DNA of 64,000 nt from Synechococcus sp. SynAce01 (GTDB taxonomy: Bacteria; Cyanobacteriota; Cyanobacteriia; PCC-6307; Cyanobiaceae): NCBI RefSeq assembly GCF_001885215.1, contig NZ_CP018091.1, positions 682,001 to 746,000 of the forward strand. The letters are read 5' to 3'. The translations under genes and the position numbers were made by a program. Under the pieces are notes generated by a model, which was not told the origin of the DNA, did not search any database, and was given only the letters and a program-made list of their open reading frames with translations. Shown in pieces: positions 45,002 to 54,523 of the stretch (position 1 is the stretch's first letter; every line of letters starts with the position of its first letter).

Positions 45002-45146
45002 CGAAACACAGGCATGATCGCCTGCGCACTCAACGTACACACGTTGCAGAGATCCAGACAACCACTCTGGAGGGTCAGAGCGTTACGCACATCGGCATGG
45101 ATGACTGGAAATCAGAATGCAGCAGAAACAGCCTTTTGCAGGCAGA

Positions 45147-45611
45147 CTAGGTCAAAAGACATGTCGTAACTCCATCGGTATTGACATCGATTGTCAGTTC
45201 ATTCGTCGCTGCAATTGTTTCAACGGCCATGCATCGAATACCAGCAGGCCCAGGCTCAAGGGTGACAACAAAAGTACCGCCACCAACGCAGTTATCCACT
45301 GCGTTAACGGCAATAACATTTTGATCACTCGGTTCCGTCATACCAATAGCCAAATCAGAAGCAGCAGATGTTGCACATTCTTTGGCAAGGCCAAGCGCCT
45401 CTCCTATCAGCGCCCCATTGGCAGCCGCTCGGCGGGCTTGAAGATATTGCGGTAAAGCAACGGCAGCAAGCACACCAACGACCGCTACAACGATCATCAG
45501 CTCAACGAGCGTGAAAGCTCGATTCTTGCTGCGGCTTGCATGGATGCCGCGAAGCACACGGAGTTGAGCCTTGGGCAAGAGTTTCATCAGACCAGGAACA
45601 GTTTTGATCAT
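45147..45611 (-). CDS. Type IV pilin (PilA-like)
   Basis: This 154-residue prepilin has a long positively charged leader of about 32 residues, then the class III leader/processing site RA-FTLVELMIVVAVVGVLAAVALPQY. The residue before the cleavage site is Ala, not the usual Gly, and the Glu5 of the mature pilin is present (FTLVE). The globular part of about 120 residues has four cysteines (KECATS, NCVGG, IRCMA, TTCLL) that could pair as disulfides. A start at ATG 45587 would shorten the leader by eight residues. No pilus assembly gene is adjacent. Confidence 0.8.
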   Translation of the reverse strand: MIKTVPGLMKLLPKAQLRVLRGIHASRSKNRAFTLVELMIVVAVVGVLAAVALPQYLQARRAAANGALIGEALGLAKECATSAASDLAIGMTEPSDQNVIAVNAVDNCVGGGTFVVTLEPGPAGIRCMAVETIAATNELTIDVNTDGVTTCLLT

Positions 45612-45739
45612 GAACTGTAAAGGCTTGATCCATTAGAGCCAATGCTCTTTTCCGAAAATCGATGAAGCAATAGCCGACAAGATAGAGAAAGCAAGGTGAA
45701 CGCAAGCTGAGAGAGCACTCTGCTCCGCAGTGCTGAACA

Positions 45740-46618
45740 TCAGCCTCCCTTGCCCCCATCGCCGCCGCTCACCCAGGCCTCCAGGCCCTCGCCCAGGAAC
45801 GAAAGCCCCAGTACCAACACAAACATCGCCAGGCCGGGATAGAGCGCCGTCCACCAGATGCCGGTGGGCAGCGCGGTGAGAGCCTGCTGCAGGTCGGCGC
45901 CCCATTCCGGAATCGATTCGGGGAGCCCCAGGCCCAGGAAGCCCAGGCCGCCCAGCACGAGTACGGCGTCGGCAGCGTTGAGGGTGAGCAGCACCGGCAC
46001 CGAGGTGATCACGTTGCGCAGCAGGTAACGGCGCAGGATCCACAGCGGCCCCGCCCCCAGCGATTGAGCCGCTTCCACATAGAGCTCCGCCTTCACCTGG
46101 GCCGTCTGGTTGCGCACCACCCGGAAATACTGGGGGATGTACACCACACACAGCGCCGCCGCCGCATTGGGAAGGCCGCGCCCCAGCAGGAAGGCGAGCA
46201 CCACCGAGAGCAGCAGCACCGGCAAGGTGTAAAGCGTGTCCATCAGCAGCACCAGGATTCGGTCGAGGCCACCGCCCAGGTAGCCGCTCACCATGCCCAG
46301 CGGCACGCCGATCAGCAGTGCCGTGATCAGGGCCAGCAGCACCACCTGCAACGCCACACCACTACCGGCCAGGGTGCGCACGCAGACATCGCGACCGAGG
46401 CGGTCAGTGCCGCACCAGTGCTGCAGCGAAGGGGTGGCATAAATCTCGTTGGCCAGGCCGGCGTTCGGATCGTCCAGCAGGCCCAGATGAATGAGTAGGG
46501 GCGTGGCCAGGGCCACCAAGCCGTAGGACAACACGATCAGCAGGCCCCAGCGGGCCATGCGGCCAGAAAGGTTCTTCGGGCGCCAGCGCAGCCATTCCCT
46601 GGGCTGGAAGACGGTCAT
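45740..46618 (-). CDS. Peptide/nickel-type ABC transporter permease (OppC/DppC-like)
   Basis: The protein has 292 residues and about six membrane helices. It contains HWCGTDRLGRDVCVR near residue 67 and RTLAGSGVALQVV. The EAA-loop region EAAQSLGAGPLWILRRYLLRN sits near residue 180, and GGLGFLGLGLPESIPEWG near residue 225, typical of OppC permeases. It needs a partner OppB, two ATPases and a binding protein, none of which is in the window. It is probably an orphan permease with its partners elsewhere in the genome. Confidence 0.85.
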   Translation of the reverse strand: MTVFQPREWLRWRPKNLSGRMARWGLLIVLSYGLVALATPLLIHLGLLDDPNAGLANEIYATPSLQHWCGTDRLGRDVCVRTLAGSGVALQVVLLALITALLIGVPLGMVSGYLGGGLDRILVLLMDTLYTLPVLLLSVVLAFLLGRGLPNAAAALCVVYIPQYFRVVRNQTAQVKAELYVEAAQSLGAGPLWILRRYLLRNVITSVPVLLTLNAADAVLVLGGLGFLGLGLPESIPEWGADLQQALTALPTGIWWTALYPGLAMFVLVLGLSFLGEGLEAWVSGGDGGKGG

Positions 46619-46810
46619 GGCGGCAGCTTGAGCGGCGTGAGCGGGCCCAGTGTGGGACCCAAAGCGACCTTTGGGAGCGGTGGCCAGCCAAGAGGCCTAA
46701 CCAGACTTGAAGAAACCCGCATCAAAACCCGGCCTATTGCTACAACAAAGCCAACATGGATCCAGCAAAATCAATGCGCCGAAGCTGAATGTTTCCCAGC
46801 GGGGGAAGTC

Positions 46811-47548
46811 ATGCGCGATACAGTCATGCGCGATACAGAAAGCAGCCCACGCATTCTCATCGTCGATGACGATTTCGAATTGCGCCGTTTCCTCCAGGGG
46901 GAGTTTCTGGTGGAGGGTTTTGCAGTAGGCGAAGCCGATACGGGCCTGAGCGCCCTCACCCAGTTACGCGACAACCCCAACCCCTTCGATCTGGTGCTAC
47001 TCGATTGGACCCTGCCCGATTTCAGTGGTGTCGAGATCTGCCGCCGGCTTCGCTCCAGCGGCGTCACCGTGCCGGTGGTGATGCTCACGGCGCGAGACGA
47101 CATCCGCGACCGAGTTGAGGCGCTGGATTCCGGCGCCGACGACTTCATCAACAAACCATTCTCCATCGAGGAACTGCTAGCCCGCGTCCGCGCCCGCATG
47201 CGCCGCACCGGACTCAACTTGAACGGCAGCGTTGGCGAGCTACTCAGCTATCGCGGCCTGACCATGAACACCGGTAACCGGGAAGTTCGCCGCAATGGTG
47301 CCCCGATTCATCTCACCGTGCGCGAATACGACCTCCTCCAGACCCTGCTGCGCGAACCGAACCGGGTGCAGACGCGCAATCAGATCCTTGCCAGCGTCTG
47401 GGGCGCCAACCATTTCGGTGATGACAACCTGCTCGACGTCTACATCCGTTACCTGCGCAAGAAGGTCGAGCAATCCGGCTGCCCCAGCCTGATTCAGACC
47501 GTCCGTGGTGTCGGCTTCATGCTCAAGGAAGGGGATCCTTGGAACTGA
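46811..47548 (+). CDS. OmpR-family response regulator
   Basis: The protein has 245 residues. The receiver domain has acidic pocket LIVDDD and phosphoacceptor Asp65 in LLDWTLPD, and Lys in FINKPFSIEE. The C-terminal winged-helix domain contains LTVREYDLLQTLLREPNRVQ and VRGVGFMLKEG. ATG 46811 with ribosome site GGGGA follows. A 15-nt tandem repeat (46808-46837) duplicates the start codon, so ATG 46826 is a second possible start but without a Shine-Dalgarno site. It faces a sensor kinase gene that overlaps its 3' end by 26 nt. Confidence 0.9.
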   Translation: MRDTVMRDTESSPRILIVDDDFELRRFLQGEFLVEGFAVGEADTGLSALTQLRDNPNPFDLVLLDWTLPDFSGVEICRRLRSSGVTVPVVMLTARDDIRDRVEALDSGADDFINKPFSIEELLARVRARMRRTGLNLNGSVGELLSYRGLTMNTGNREVRRNGAPIHLTVREYDLLQTLLREPNRVQTRNQILASVWGANHFGDDNLLDVYIRYLRKKVEQSGCPSLIQTVRGVGFMLKEGDPWN

Positions 47549-48995
47549 ACCGGCGCAGCAGCAACTGAAAATCGGAACCGCCCCCTGGGCCGGGGGCATC
47601 CACCACCCGCGCCTCCCCTCCCATCCGCTCCATCAGCAACTTCACCACCGACAGACCAATGCCGCTGCCCCGACGCCTTGAAGAAGCGCTGCCCTGAACA
47701 AACCGCTCGAAGATCCGCTCTTTTTCGGCATCCGCCACCCCAGGCCCGCGGTCACGCACATGCACCACCACCACCTCCGCACTGCAGGCCAGGCTCTCCC
47801 CTGAGGCCTGGGGAGTGGTCTTGGGGGTGCACTGGGAGGTGGCAAACAACTCGATCGGACTGCCTGGATCGGCGTACTTCAGGGCGTTTTCCACCAGGTT
47901 GGTGAGGCACTGCTGCAATCGATCGGCATCACCGCAGGCCACCAGGACCTCAGCCTCGACGGGCGCCAACAGCCGCAGCCGCGAACCGGCATGGTCCACC
48001 AGCTGCTCATAAGTCGCCAGCAGCAGCAGCTCCACATCGATGACCTGGTGGCTCACCTCCAGGTGGCCGGCCTCATCGCGGGCGATGGCGAGCAAGTCGC
48101 TCACCAGCCGCCCCACCCGCTCTGCTTCGCCCTGGATCAACGCCAACGGCGCGATCATTTCCGCAGCAGCCCCATCGCTGTCCACGTCGCTGGCCGGATC
48201 GCGCTCACGGGTCGAGCTGGTTTGTTCTGCCTGGCGCTGCAACCGCTGGGCGTAGCCACTGATCAGCGTCATCGATGTACGCAGCTCATGGGAGACCCCA
48301 TCGACAAAATCCCGCTGGCGCTCGAAGGAGATAGCCAGGCGATCTAGCAAGTCGTCGAAGGCGAGGGCGATCGGTTGAAGCTCCTCGGGTTGGGGTTGCT
48401 CCTGCAACCGTTGGCGGCCGAGGCCATCGGCGCTGATCGCCGCCACGCTGTTGCCAAGCCGCTGCAGGGGCCGCAACCCCCCCTCCATCACCAGCCGCAG
48501 CAGGGCACTGGTCAGCAGGGCTGTCATCCCGGCCATGGCGATCAACAGCAACTGGGTGATCCGCTCCCGCCCAGCATCGGCGCTGAAATCCTCGAGGACA
48601 TGCAGGCGAGCCGGGCCGCTGCTCAGCAGCACCGGGTTGGCATAGGTCAGGAAGATGCCGCCACCCTCCCGGAAGGAGACCGGCCCATCGACTTGCCGGG
48701 CCAGGCGGCTGGCGGTGCTCTCCAAAGGACCGAGGGTCTCCGCCGCCCCTGGAGCACCTTCCAGCCACACCGTGACGCCGGGGAGGAGCATCGAGCTGAT
48801 CCGCCGTTGCATTTCCGTCGAATCGGGAATCTCAGCGGATTCAGTGAGCTTCTTCTGAAGCGCATACACCCCGTCGCTGTGGGCGTCGTAGCGGCTCAGA
48901 GCGGCGAGCTGCCTGTTGGCAAGAAGAAGCACGCCGTAGCCAACAAGCACGGCCAACAGACTGGTGGCTTGAAGTCGACGACGAATCGAACTCAA
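47523..48995 (-). CDS. Two-component sensor histidine kinase
   Basis: The kinase has 490 residues. Two membrane helices (residues 11-27 and 147-169) flank a periplasmic sensor of about 115 residues with no recognised fold. A HAMP-like segment follows, then the H-box FVDGVSHELRTSM (His236), N-box LTNLVENALKYADP, G1 VRDRGPGVADAEKERIFERF and G2 GSGIGLSVVKLL. The phosphotransfer partner is most likely the convergent OmpR-type regulator, whose gene overlaps its 3' end by 26 nt. The signal sensed is unknown. Confidence 0.92.
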   Translation of the reverse strand: MSSIRRRLQATSLLAVLVGYGVLLLANRQLAALSRYDAHSDGVYALQKKLTESAEIPDSTEMQRRISSMLLPGVTVWLEGAPGAAETLGPLESTASRLARQVDGPVSFREGGGIFLTYANPVLLSSGPARLHVLEDFSADAGRERITQLLLIAMAGMTALLTSALLRLVMEGGLRPLQRLGNSVAAISADGLGRQRLQEQPQPEELQPIALAFDDLLDRLAISFERQRDFVDGVSHELRTSMTLISGYAQRLQRQAEQTSSTRERDPASDVDSDGAAAEMIAPLALIQGEAERVGRLVSDLLAIARDEAGHLEVSHQVIDVELLLLATYEQLVDHAGSRLRLLAPVEAEVLVACGDADRLQQCLTNLVENALKYADPGSPIELFATSQCTPKTTPQASGESLACSAEVVVVHVRDRGPGVADAEKERIFERFVQGSASSRRRGSGIGLSVVKLLMERMGGEARVVDAPGPGGGSDFQLLLRRFSSKDPLP

Positions 48996-49118
48996 ATTCG
49001 ATCACCATTCAAGGCCAAAGGTACCTTCAGAATCGCTGGTTTGTCCCTCCTCAGAACACATGGTCCTGAGCGGAGATCTGAGTCAACAGTCGCAAGGGCG
49101 CAGAGCGATCGCATTCGA

Positions 49119-49814
49119 CTAACCGGCACCCGCCAACACTTCGCTGACGATCGTTTGCGCTCTTCCGCCAGCCTCGCTGAAGCTCTGCTCCAGCCGCAGC
49201 GCCACCAGCTGGGTCTCGGGATCGAGGCAAGCCGAGAATGGCAGCCGTGACGAACCATTCAGTTCCACCCCAGCCGCTACCGCGGCTTCGCCGCCGTTGA
49301 GCAACAGGCTGCAGCCCTGCCAGGGCGTGGCCTGGGCAGCCAGCCCGTCCAGCACGACCCGGCTCTGGAACGTCGTGCCGGCGGACACTTGGCCGTCAAG
49401 CCCGAAGGCAGGCCCACAGCGGACCAGCACCCTGCCCTGCCAGAGGCCACTGGGCGCTGCTCCAACCGAATAGGTGATCGTTCCCTCCGGCGTCCTGAGC
49501 TGCAGCACGGCCGGCCGCCCCGCCAGGCCGCAGGCTGAGCCGTAGCGCTCTGGGTCGGGCGCCACCGCCGTGGCCCGCTGCAGATCGGCCTGGATCAGGT
49601 CCAGGGCTCGGCCCTGGTTCGCCCGCTCCCGCAGCAGGCGGCTGAACCGTCCGGCGTTCAGCCCTTCCCCCAACAGCGCCTGGACCACCACCCCGCAGAA
49701 CAGCAGCCCCAGCCCCATCGCCAGCAGCAGCTCCACCAAAGAGAAGCCGCCCCCCTGACGGCGCAAACCCTGCTGTTGGTGTTGAAACGGAATGGACGAC
49801 CCGGCGGTACGCAT
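49119..49814 (-). CDS. Prepilin-like protein (PilW-type), 3' gene of a minor-pilin operon
   Basis: This 231-residue protein has the prepilin processing motif GGGFSLVELLLAMGLGLLFCGVVVQ near residue 22 and a Glu at mature position 5. The soluble domain of about 190 residues carries six cysteines (CGLAG, RCGPA, GCSLL, ACLDP among them), consistent with disulfides. ATG 49814 was preferred to TTG 49829 because the latter gives an atypically longer leader. It is the last of four same-strand pilin-like genes and is separated by 18 nt from the preceding one. Confidence 0.75.
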   Translation of the reverse strand: MRTAGSSIPFQHQQQGLRRQGGGFSLVELLLAMGLGLLFCGVVVQALLGEGLNAGRFSRLLRERANQGRALDLIQADLQRATAVAPDPERYGSACGLAGRPAVLQLRTPEGTITYSVGAAPSGLWQGRVLVRCGPAFGLDGQVSAGTTFQSRVVLDGLAAQATPWQGCSLLLNGGEAAVAAGVELNGSSRLPFSACLDPETQLVALRLEQSFSEAGGRAQTIVSEVLAGAG

Positions 49815-49832
49815 GGTGATGAACAACAACGA

Positions 49833-50378
49833 TCAGAGCGTGGGATCGGGTTGGCAGAGGCTGCTGTCGGGCCTGCTGCCGCTGGCCCCGCCATAGCGGC
49901 CCAGCCGCACGATTCCCAGCGGCAGCGCCATCACCAGACAGCGGCGCAGGGGAGTGCCGCTGCTGGCCAGCACCACCGTGCCGCCATCAAGCACCAGGCC
50001 ATTGCTGCTGAAGCGCAACACCTCTGGCAGGTTGTGGAGCACGTCCACCGCGGTGCTCTCCACCCCCTCACCCAGTTCCATCAGCGTGTCGCGACAGGGC
50101 CTCAAAGCTCCGCCCTGCGGCGGCTGCCAGCCCTGCTCCGAGAGGGTGAGTCCACAGGCTTCCCCCTGCTGTTCGGCCTCACTGCGGCCACGCTCGATGC
50201 CCTGAGCCAAGCGCCGACTCGCCACCTCCAGGCGTTGCCTGGCCAGGCTTTCACCCCCCGACCGCAGGCCCAGGCCAGCCAGCAGGCCGATCACCGCCAG
50301 GGTCACCAGCAGCTCCACCAGGCTGAAGCCAGCCTGGTGGCTGAAGCGGCTCGGCCTGGCCTGCAGACGCTGTCTCAC
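49833..50378 (-). CDS. GspH/FimT-type pseudopilin
   Basis: This 181-residue prepilin-like protein has QAGFSLVELLVTLAVIGLLAGLGL near residue 15, with Gly before the Phe and Glu5. ASRRLAQGIERGRSEAEQQG follows, typical of the FimT/GspH family, which initiates or controls pilus assembly. GTG 50378 starts within the upstream gene's stop (4-nt overlap). It has conserved-type cysteines (GEACGL, LRPCRD, RRCLVM). Confidence 0.75.
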   Translation of the reverse strand: MRQRLQARPSRFSHQAGFSLVELLVTLAVIGLLAGLGLRSGGESLARQRLEVASRRLAQGIERGRSEAEQQGEACGLTLSEQGWQPPQGGALRPCRDTLMELGEGVESTAVDVLHNLPEVLRFSSNGLVLDGGTVVLASSGTPLRRCLVMALPLGIVRLGRYGGASGSRPDSSLCQPDPTL

Positions 50379-50833
50379 GTGCCCTCCTCCAGATCGGAAG
50401 TGGCAGCCGCTGACGGACAGAGGCCATGGGCGGCAGCGGTGAACAGCCGGCGACGCTCCAGGCCCATGGGCTCGATGCGGTAGACGAGCCAGAGCCCATC
50501 CACTCCCGACGACGTCGCGCTCACCTGGCGCTGCACTCCCACCGGCAGAGCTCCAGCCCCGCTCTGGAGCTGCTCCGCCATCCACTGGCCTGCCGCCGCA
50601 CAACCGGCTGCCGGCTGTTCAGGGCCTTCAGCTTCCACTCCAGCCACCACAGCGAGCGCCGCCTGGCGCAGGCCGTGCTCGCGGCGCAGCAAGTCGGCAT
50701 CGACACGGCGCAACATTTCCTGCTGTTCAGCGTTGGCCTGGCTCCAGCGGGCGCTGGAGCTCCACAGTTGCAACGAGGTGTTGGCCGCCAGGGAGAACAC
50801 CAGCATCGCCATCGTGATCTCGATCAGGTTCAT
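50375..50833 (-). CDS. PilV-like pseudopilin without an obvious leader
   Basis: This 152-residue protein begins MNLIEITMAMLVFSLAANTSL, a prepilin-type helix with IEI in place of the usual FTLIE, so the leader is very short. The rest is a soluble region with many Arg/Ala/Gln residues and about two cysteines (GCAAA, LCPSA). It overlaps both neighbours by 4 nt. It is a minor pilin from operon position and helix, since the sequence alone is not diagnostic. Confidence 0.6.
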   Translation of the reverse strand: MNLIEITMAMLVFSLAANTSLQLWSSSARWSQANAEQQEMLRRVDADLLRREHGLRQAALAVVAGVEAEGPEQPAAGCAAAGQWMAEQLQSGAGALPVGVQRQVSATSSGVDGLWLVYRIEPMGLERRRLFTAAAHGLCPSAAATSDLEEGT

Positions 50834-51351
50834 CGCCCCATCCGCCGCACCGTCAGCAGCCGCTCCGGCCGGTCGGGATCAAGCCGCAATCCGAACAGGG
50901 CCTGGGCCCGACTGCCCGTCTCCTCTCCCCCTAACTCCAGCCGCAGCCGAGCCTCCAGTGCCGTCACCGGTTCAGCAGCAGGCCCAGGAGCAGGCCACCA
51001 CTCCACCAGCCTGTAGCGGGAGCTGCCCACCTCCCCTTCACGGAGCCCGGCGAGGCTGGCGCCCGCTCCGCAACCCGCCGGTGGCCACTGCGACGACGGG
51101 ACTTGCAGCAGGCAGCGGTAGGGGCCATGGAGCTGGGCCGCCACCTGCTGGGCGGCCGAAGCCAGGGCGTCGCTGGCCTGGCGTTGCCGCCATTGCCCTG
51201 CCATCTGTCGATGGCCATGCAGGGCAGCGGTTTGCAGCGAGAGGCTGCTGAGCAGCAACACCAGCCCCACGCCGAAGGAGAGGGGCAGAAAGAAGCCCGA
51301 CTGGCCAGCATGCTGGGCGGCCATGGACTTGCTTCGAAGCTGAGAAGGCAT
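50830..51351 (-). CDS. PilX-like minor pilin or membrane-anchored pilus protein
   Basis: This 173-residue protein has a basic N-terminus, then GQSGFFLPLSFGVGLVLLLSSLSL (a prepilin-like helix without Glu5) near residue 17 and a soluble part rich in Gln/Arg with two to three cysteines (YRCLL, AGCGAG). It starts the four-gene run of minor-pilin-like genes, 73 nt after the lepA stop. It is a candidate PilX-type protein by position; the lack of Glu5 is as in some PilX members. Confidence 0.55.
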   Translation of the reverse strand: MPSQLRSKSMAAQHAGQSGFFLPLSFGVGLVLLLSSLSLQTAALHGHRQMAGQWRQRQASDALASAAQQVAAQLHGPYRCLLQVPSSQWPPAGCGAGASLAGLREGEVGSSRYRLVEWWPAPGPAAEPVTALEARLRLELGGEETGSRAQALFGLRLDPDRPERLLTVRRMGR

Positions 51352-51424
51352 CGGTGGCCTCAGGTGGGGATCACGCCTTCAGCGTTCCCCTCCTCTCGCC
51401 GCTTGAACCTGGGCGAGCAGCGGC

Positions 51425-53233
<1,809 letters not shown>

Positions 53234-53318
53234 CGCGTTGGGAAAGCCCGTTCAGGGAAGCCAGTGGGATCAATCCTAGGAATCGGGCGACAAGCCCAAA
53301 GCCATTCCTCTCGATTCA

Positions 53319-53336
53319 ACTAAGCTAAGCCTTAGT
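53319..53336. promoter_or_regulatory. Palindrome ahead of the toxin-antitoxin pair, probable operator
   Basis: ACTAAG (53319-53324) and CTTAGT (53331-53336) form perfect inverted arms around a 6-nt centre, 14 nt before the antitoxin start. Phd/YefM-type antitoxins autorepress through such palindromes, so this is the likely operator. Confidence 0.4.
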
Positions 53337-53349
53337 CCATCGTCGCGCC

Positions 53350-53634
53350 ATGGCGCTTTCAGCCACGCCCAAAACCACGCAGGCAAGCCTCCGCCAGGTG
53401 AACGTGCACGAAGCCAAGACCCAGCTCTCCCGCCTGCTTCAGGAGGTGGAGGCCGGTCAGGCGGTGGTGATCGCCAGGGCTGGTGTCCCCATCGCCCAAC
53501 TGGTCCCCATTCAGGCCCAAGCCTCCGGCGTCGCGCCTCCAGGGGCGATGCGCGGTGAGATCACCATGGCGGACGACTTCGATCGCACCCTGGACGACCT
53601 GTTCACCGTTCTGCAGCTGCCGATCGCCCCTTGA
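53350..53634 (+). CDS. Phd/YefM-type antitoxin
   Basis: This 94-residue protein has the Phd/YefM pattern VNVHEAKTQLSRLLQEVEAGQAVVIARAGVPIAQLVP over residues 17-55. An acidic, helical C-terminal part (TMADDFDRTLDDLFTVLQ) probably binds the toxin. It is followed after 3 nt by a PIN-domain gene, the classic order. It likely represses its own promoter through the upstream palindrome. Confidence 0.85.
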   Translation: MALSATPKTTQASLRQVNVHEAKTQLSRLLQEVEAGQAVVIARAGVPIAQLVPIQAQASGVAPPGAMRGEITMADDFDRTLDDLFTVLQLPIAP

Positions 53635-53637
53635 TCC

Positions 53638-54027
53638 ATGGCCCGGTTGCTCCTCGACACGCACCTGGTGCTCTGGTGGATCGCAGACCACCCACAGTTG
53701 CCCAAGGCTGCGGTCGGCCTGATCCGCGACCCTGAGAACGAGGTTCATGTCAGCCAGGTTTCCCTCTGGGAACTGGCGATCAAAGCCTCCGTGGGGCGGC
53801 TGGATGTGGACCTGGCCAAGCTTGAACGCACCATTCCCGCCCAGGGCTTCCGCTGGCTGGCAATCCGCAACCAGCACCTGCTGGCTGTGGCCGAACTGGG
53901 AACCAGCCCCGTGCATCGCGATCCCTTTGATCGCTTGCTGGTGGCCCAGAGCCGCAGCGAACCGCTGAGGCTGCTCACGGCCGATCGCCAGCTCGCGGCC
54001 TACGGACCGACGGTGACGGTTTTTTGA
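53638..54027 (+). CDS. PIN-domain ribonuclease toxin (VapC type)
   Basis: This 129-residue PIN domain has Asp7 in LLLDTHLV, Glu45 in SLWELAIK, and Asp95/Asp98 in HRDPFDRLLVAQ, the conserved metal-binding acids. LLTADRQLAAYG precedes the end. The variant LDTHLVLWW with a closing tryptophan pair resembles the PIN_Sll0205 group common in cyanobacteria. The toxin would cleave RNA unless bound by the antitoxin encoded 3 nt upstream. All acids are intact, so it is probably active. Confidence 0.88.
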   Translation: MARLLLDTHLVLWWIADHPQLPKAAVGLIRDPENEVHVSQVSLWELAIKASVGRLDVDLAKLERTIPAQGFRWLAIRNQHLLAVAELGTSPVHRDPFDRLLVAQSRSEPLRLLTADRQLAAYGPTVTVF

Positions 54028-54106
54028 ACCCAGACGATCCATGGCCTGGATCCAGGCGACCTCCAGGCTGCCTCCCTAAACTCAAACCACACCTCGAATT
54101 CTGTTG

Positions 54107-54409
54107 ATGAGTCCCGAAACTGCCACCAGCGAAACCACCACTCCAGAGCTGAACGTTGAAGCGGCGATCAGCGACCCCCGGGCCCTCACCATCCCCAACG
54201 TGGAGCGTGTGCTCGATGAGCTGCGCCCGTACCTGATGGCCGATGGCGGCAATGTCGAGATCGTCGAGATCGACGGTCCGATCGTCAAGGTGCGTCTCCA
54301 GGGTGCCTGCGGCTCCTGCCCCAGCAGCACCATGACCCTGAAGATGGGCATCGAGCGCAAGCTGCGTGAATCGATCCCCGAAGTGAGCGAAGTGGTTCAG
54401 GTGCTCTGA
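54107..54409 (+). CDS. NifU-like (Nfu) iron-sulfur scaffold
   Basis: This 100-residue protein has the Nfu domain: [20 protein letters not shown] near residue 37 and the cluster cysteines Cys68/Cys71 in GACGSCPSS. It carries a transient Fe-S cluster to apoproteins; in cyanobacteria, Nfu supports photosystem I. ATG 54107 was used because the preceding TTG gives only one extra residue. It stands alone between the toxin gene and serS. Confidence 0.9.
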   Translation: MSPETATSETTTPELNVEAAISDPRALTIPNVERVLDELRPYLMADGGNVEIVEIDGPIVKVRLQGACGSCPSSTMTLKMGIERKLRESIPEVSEVVQVL

Positions 54410-54523
54410 GGCCCCTGCGCCGAGTGATCACGGCCAGCCTTCGCTGAGGGCTGGTTAAGGGTTGTTGCCCAGAAAACCCTGGCACCACTGAGCCGTAGGC
54501 TTCCCACACTTGCCTGATTGGCT

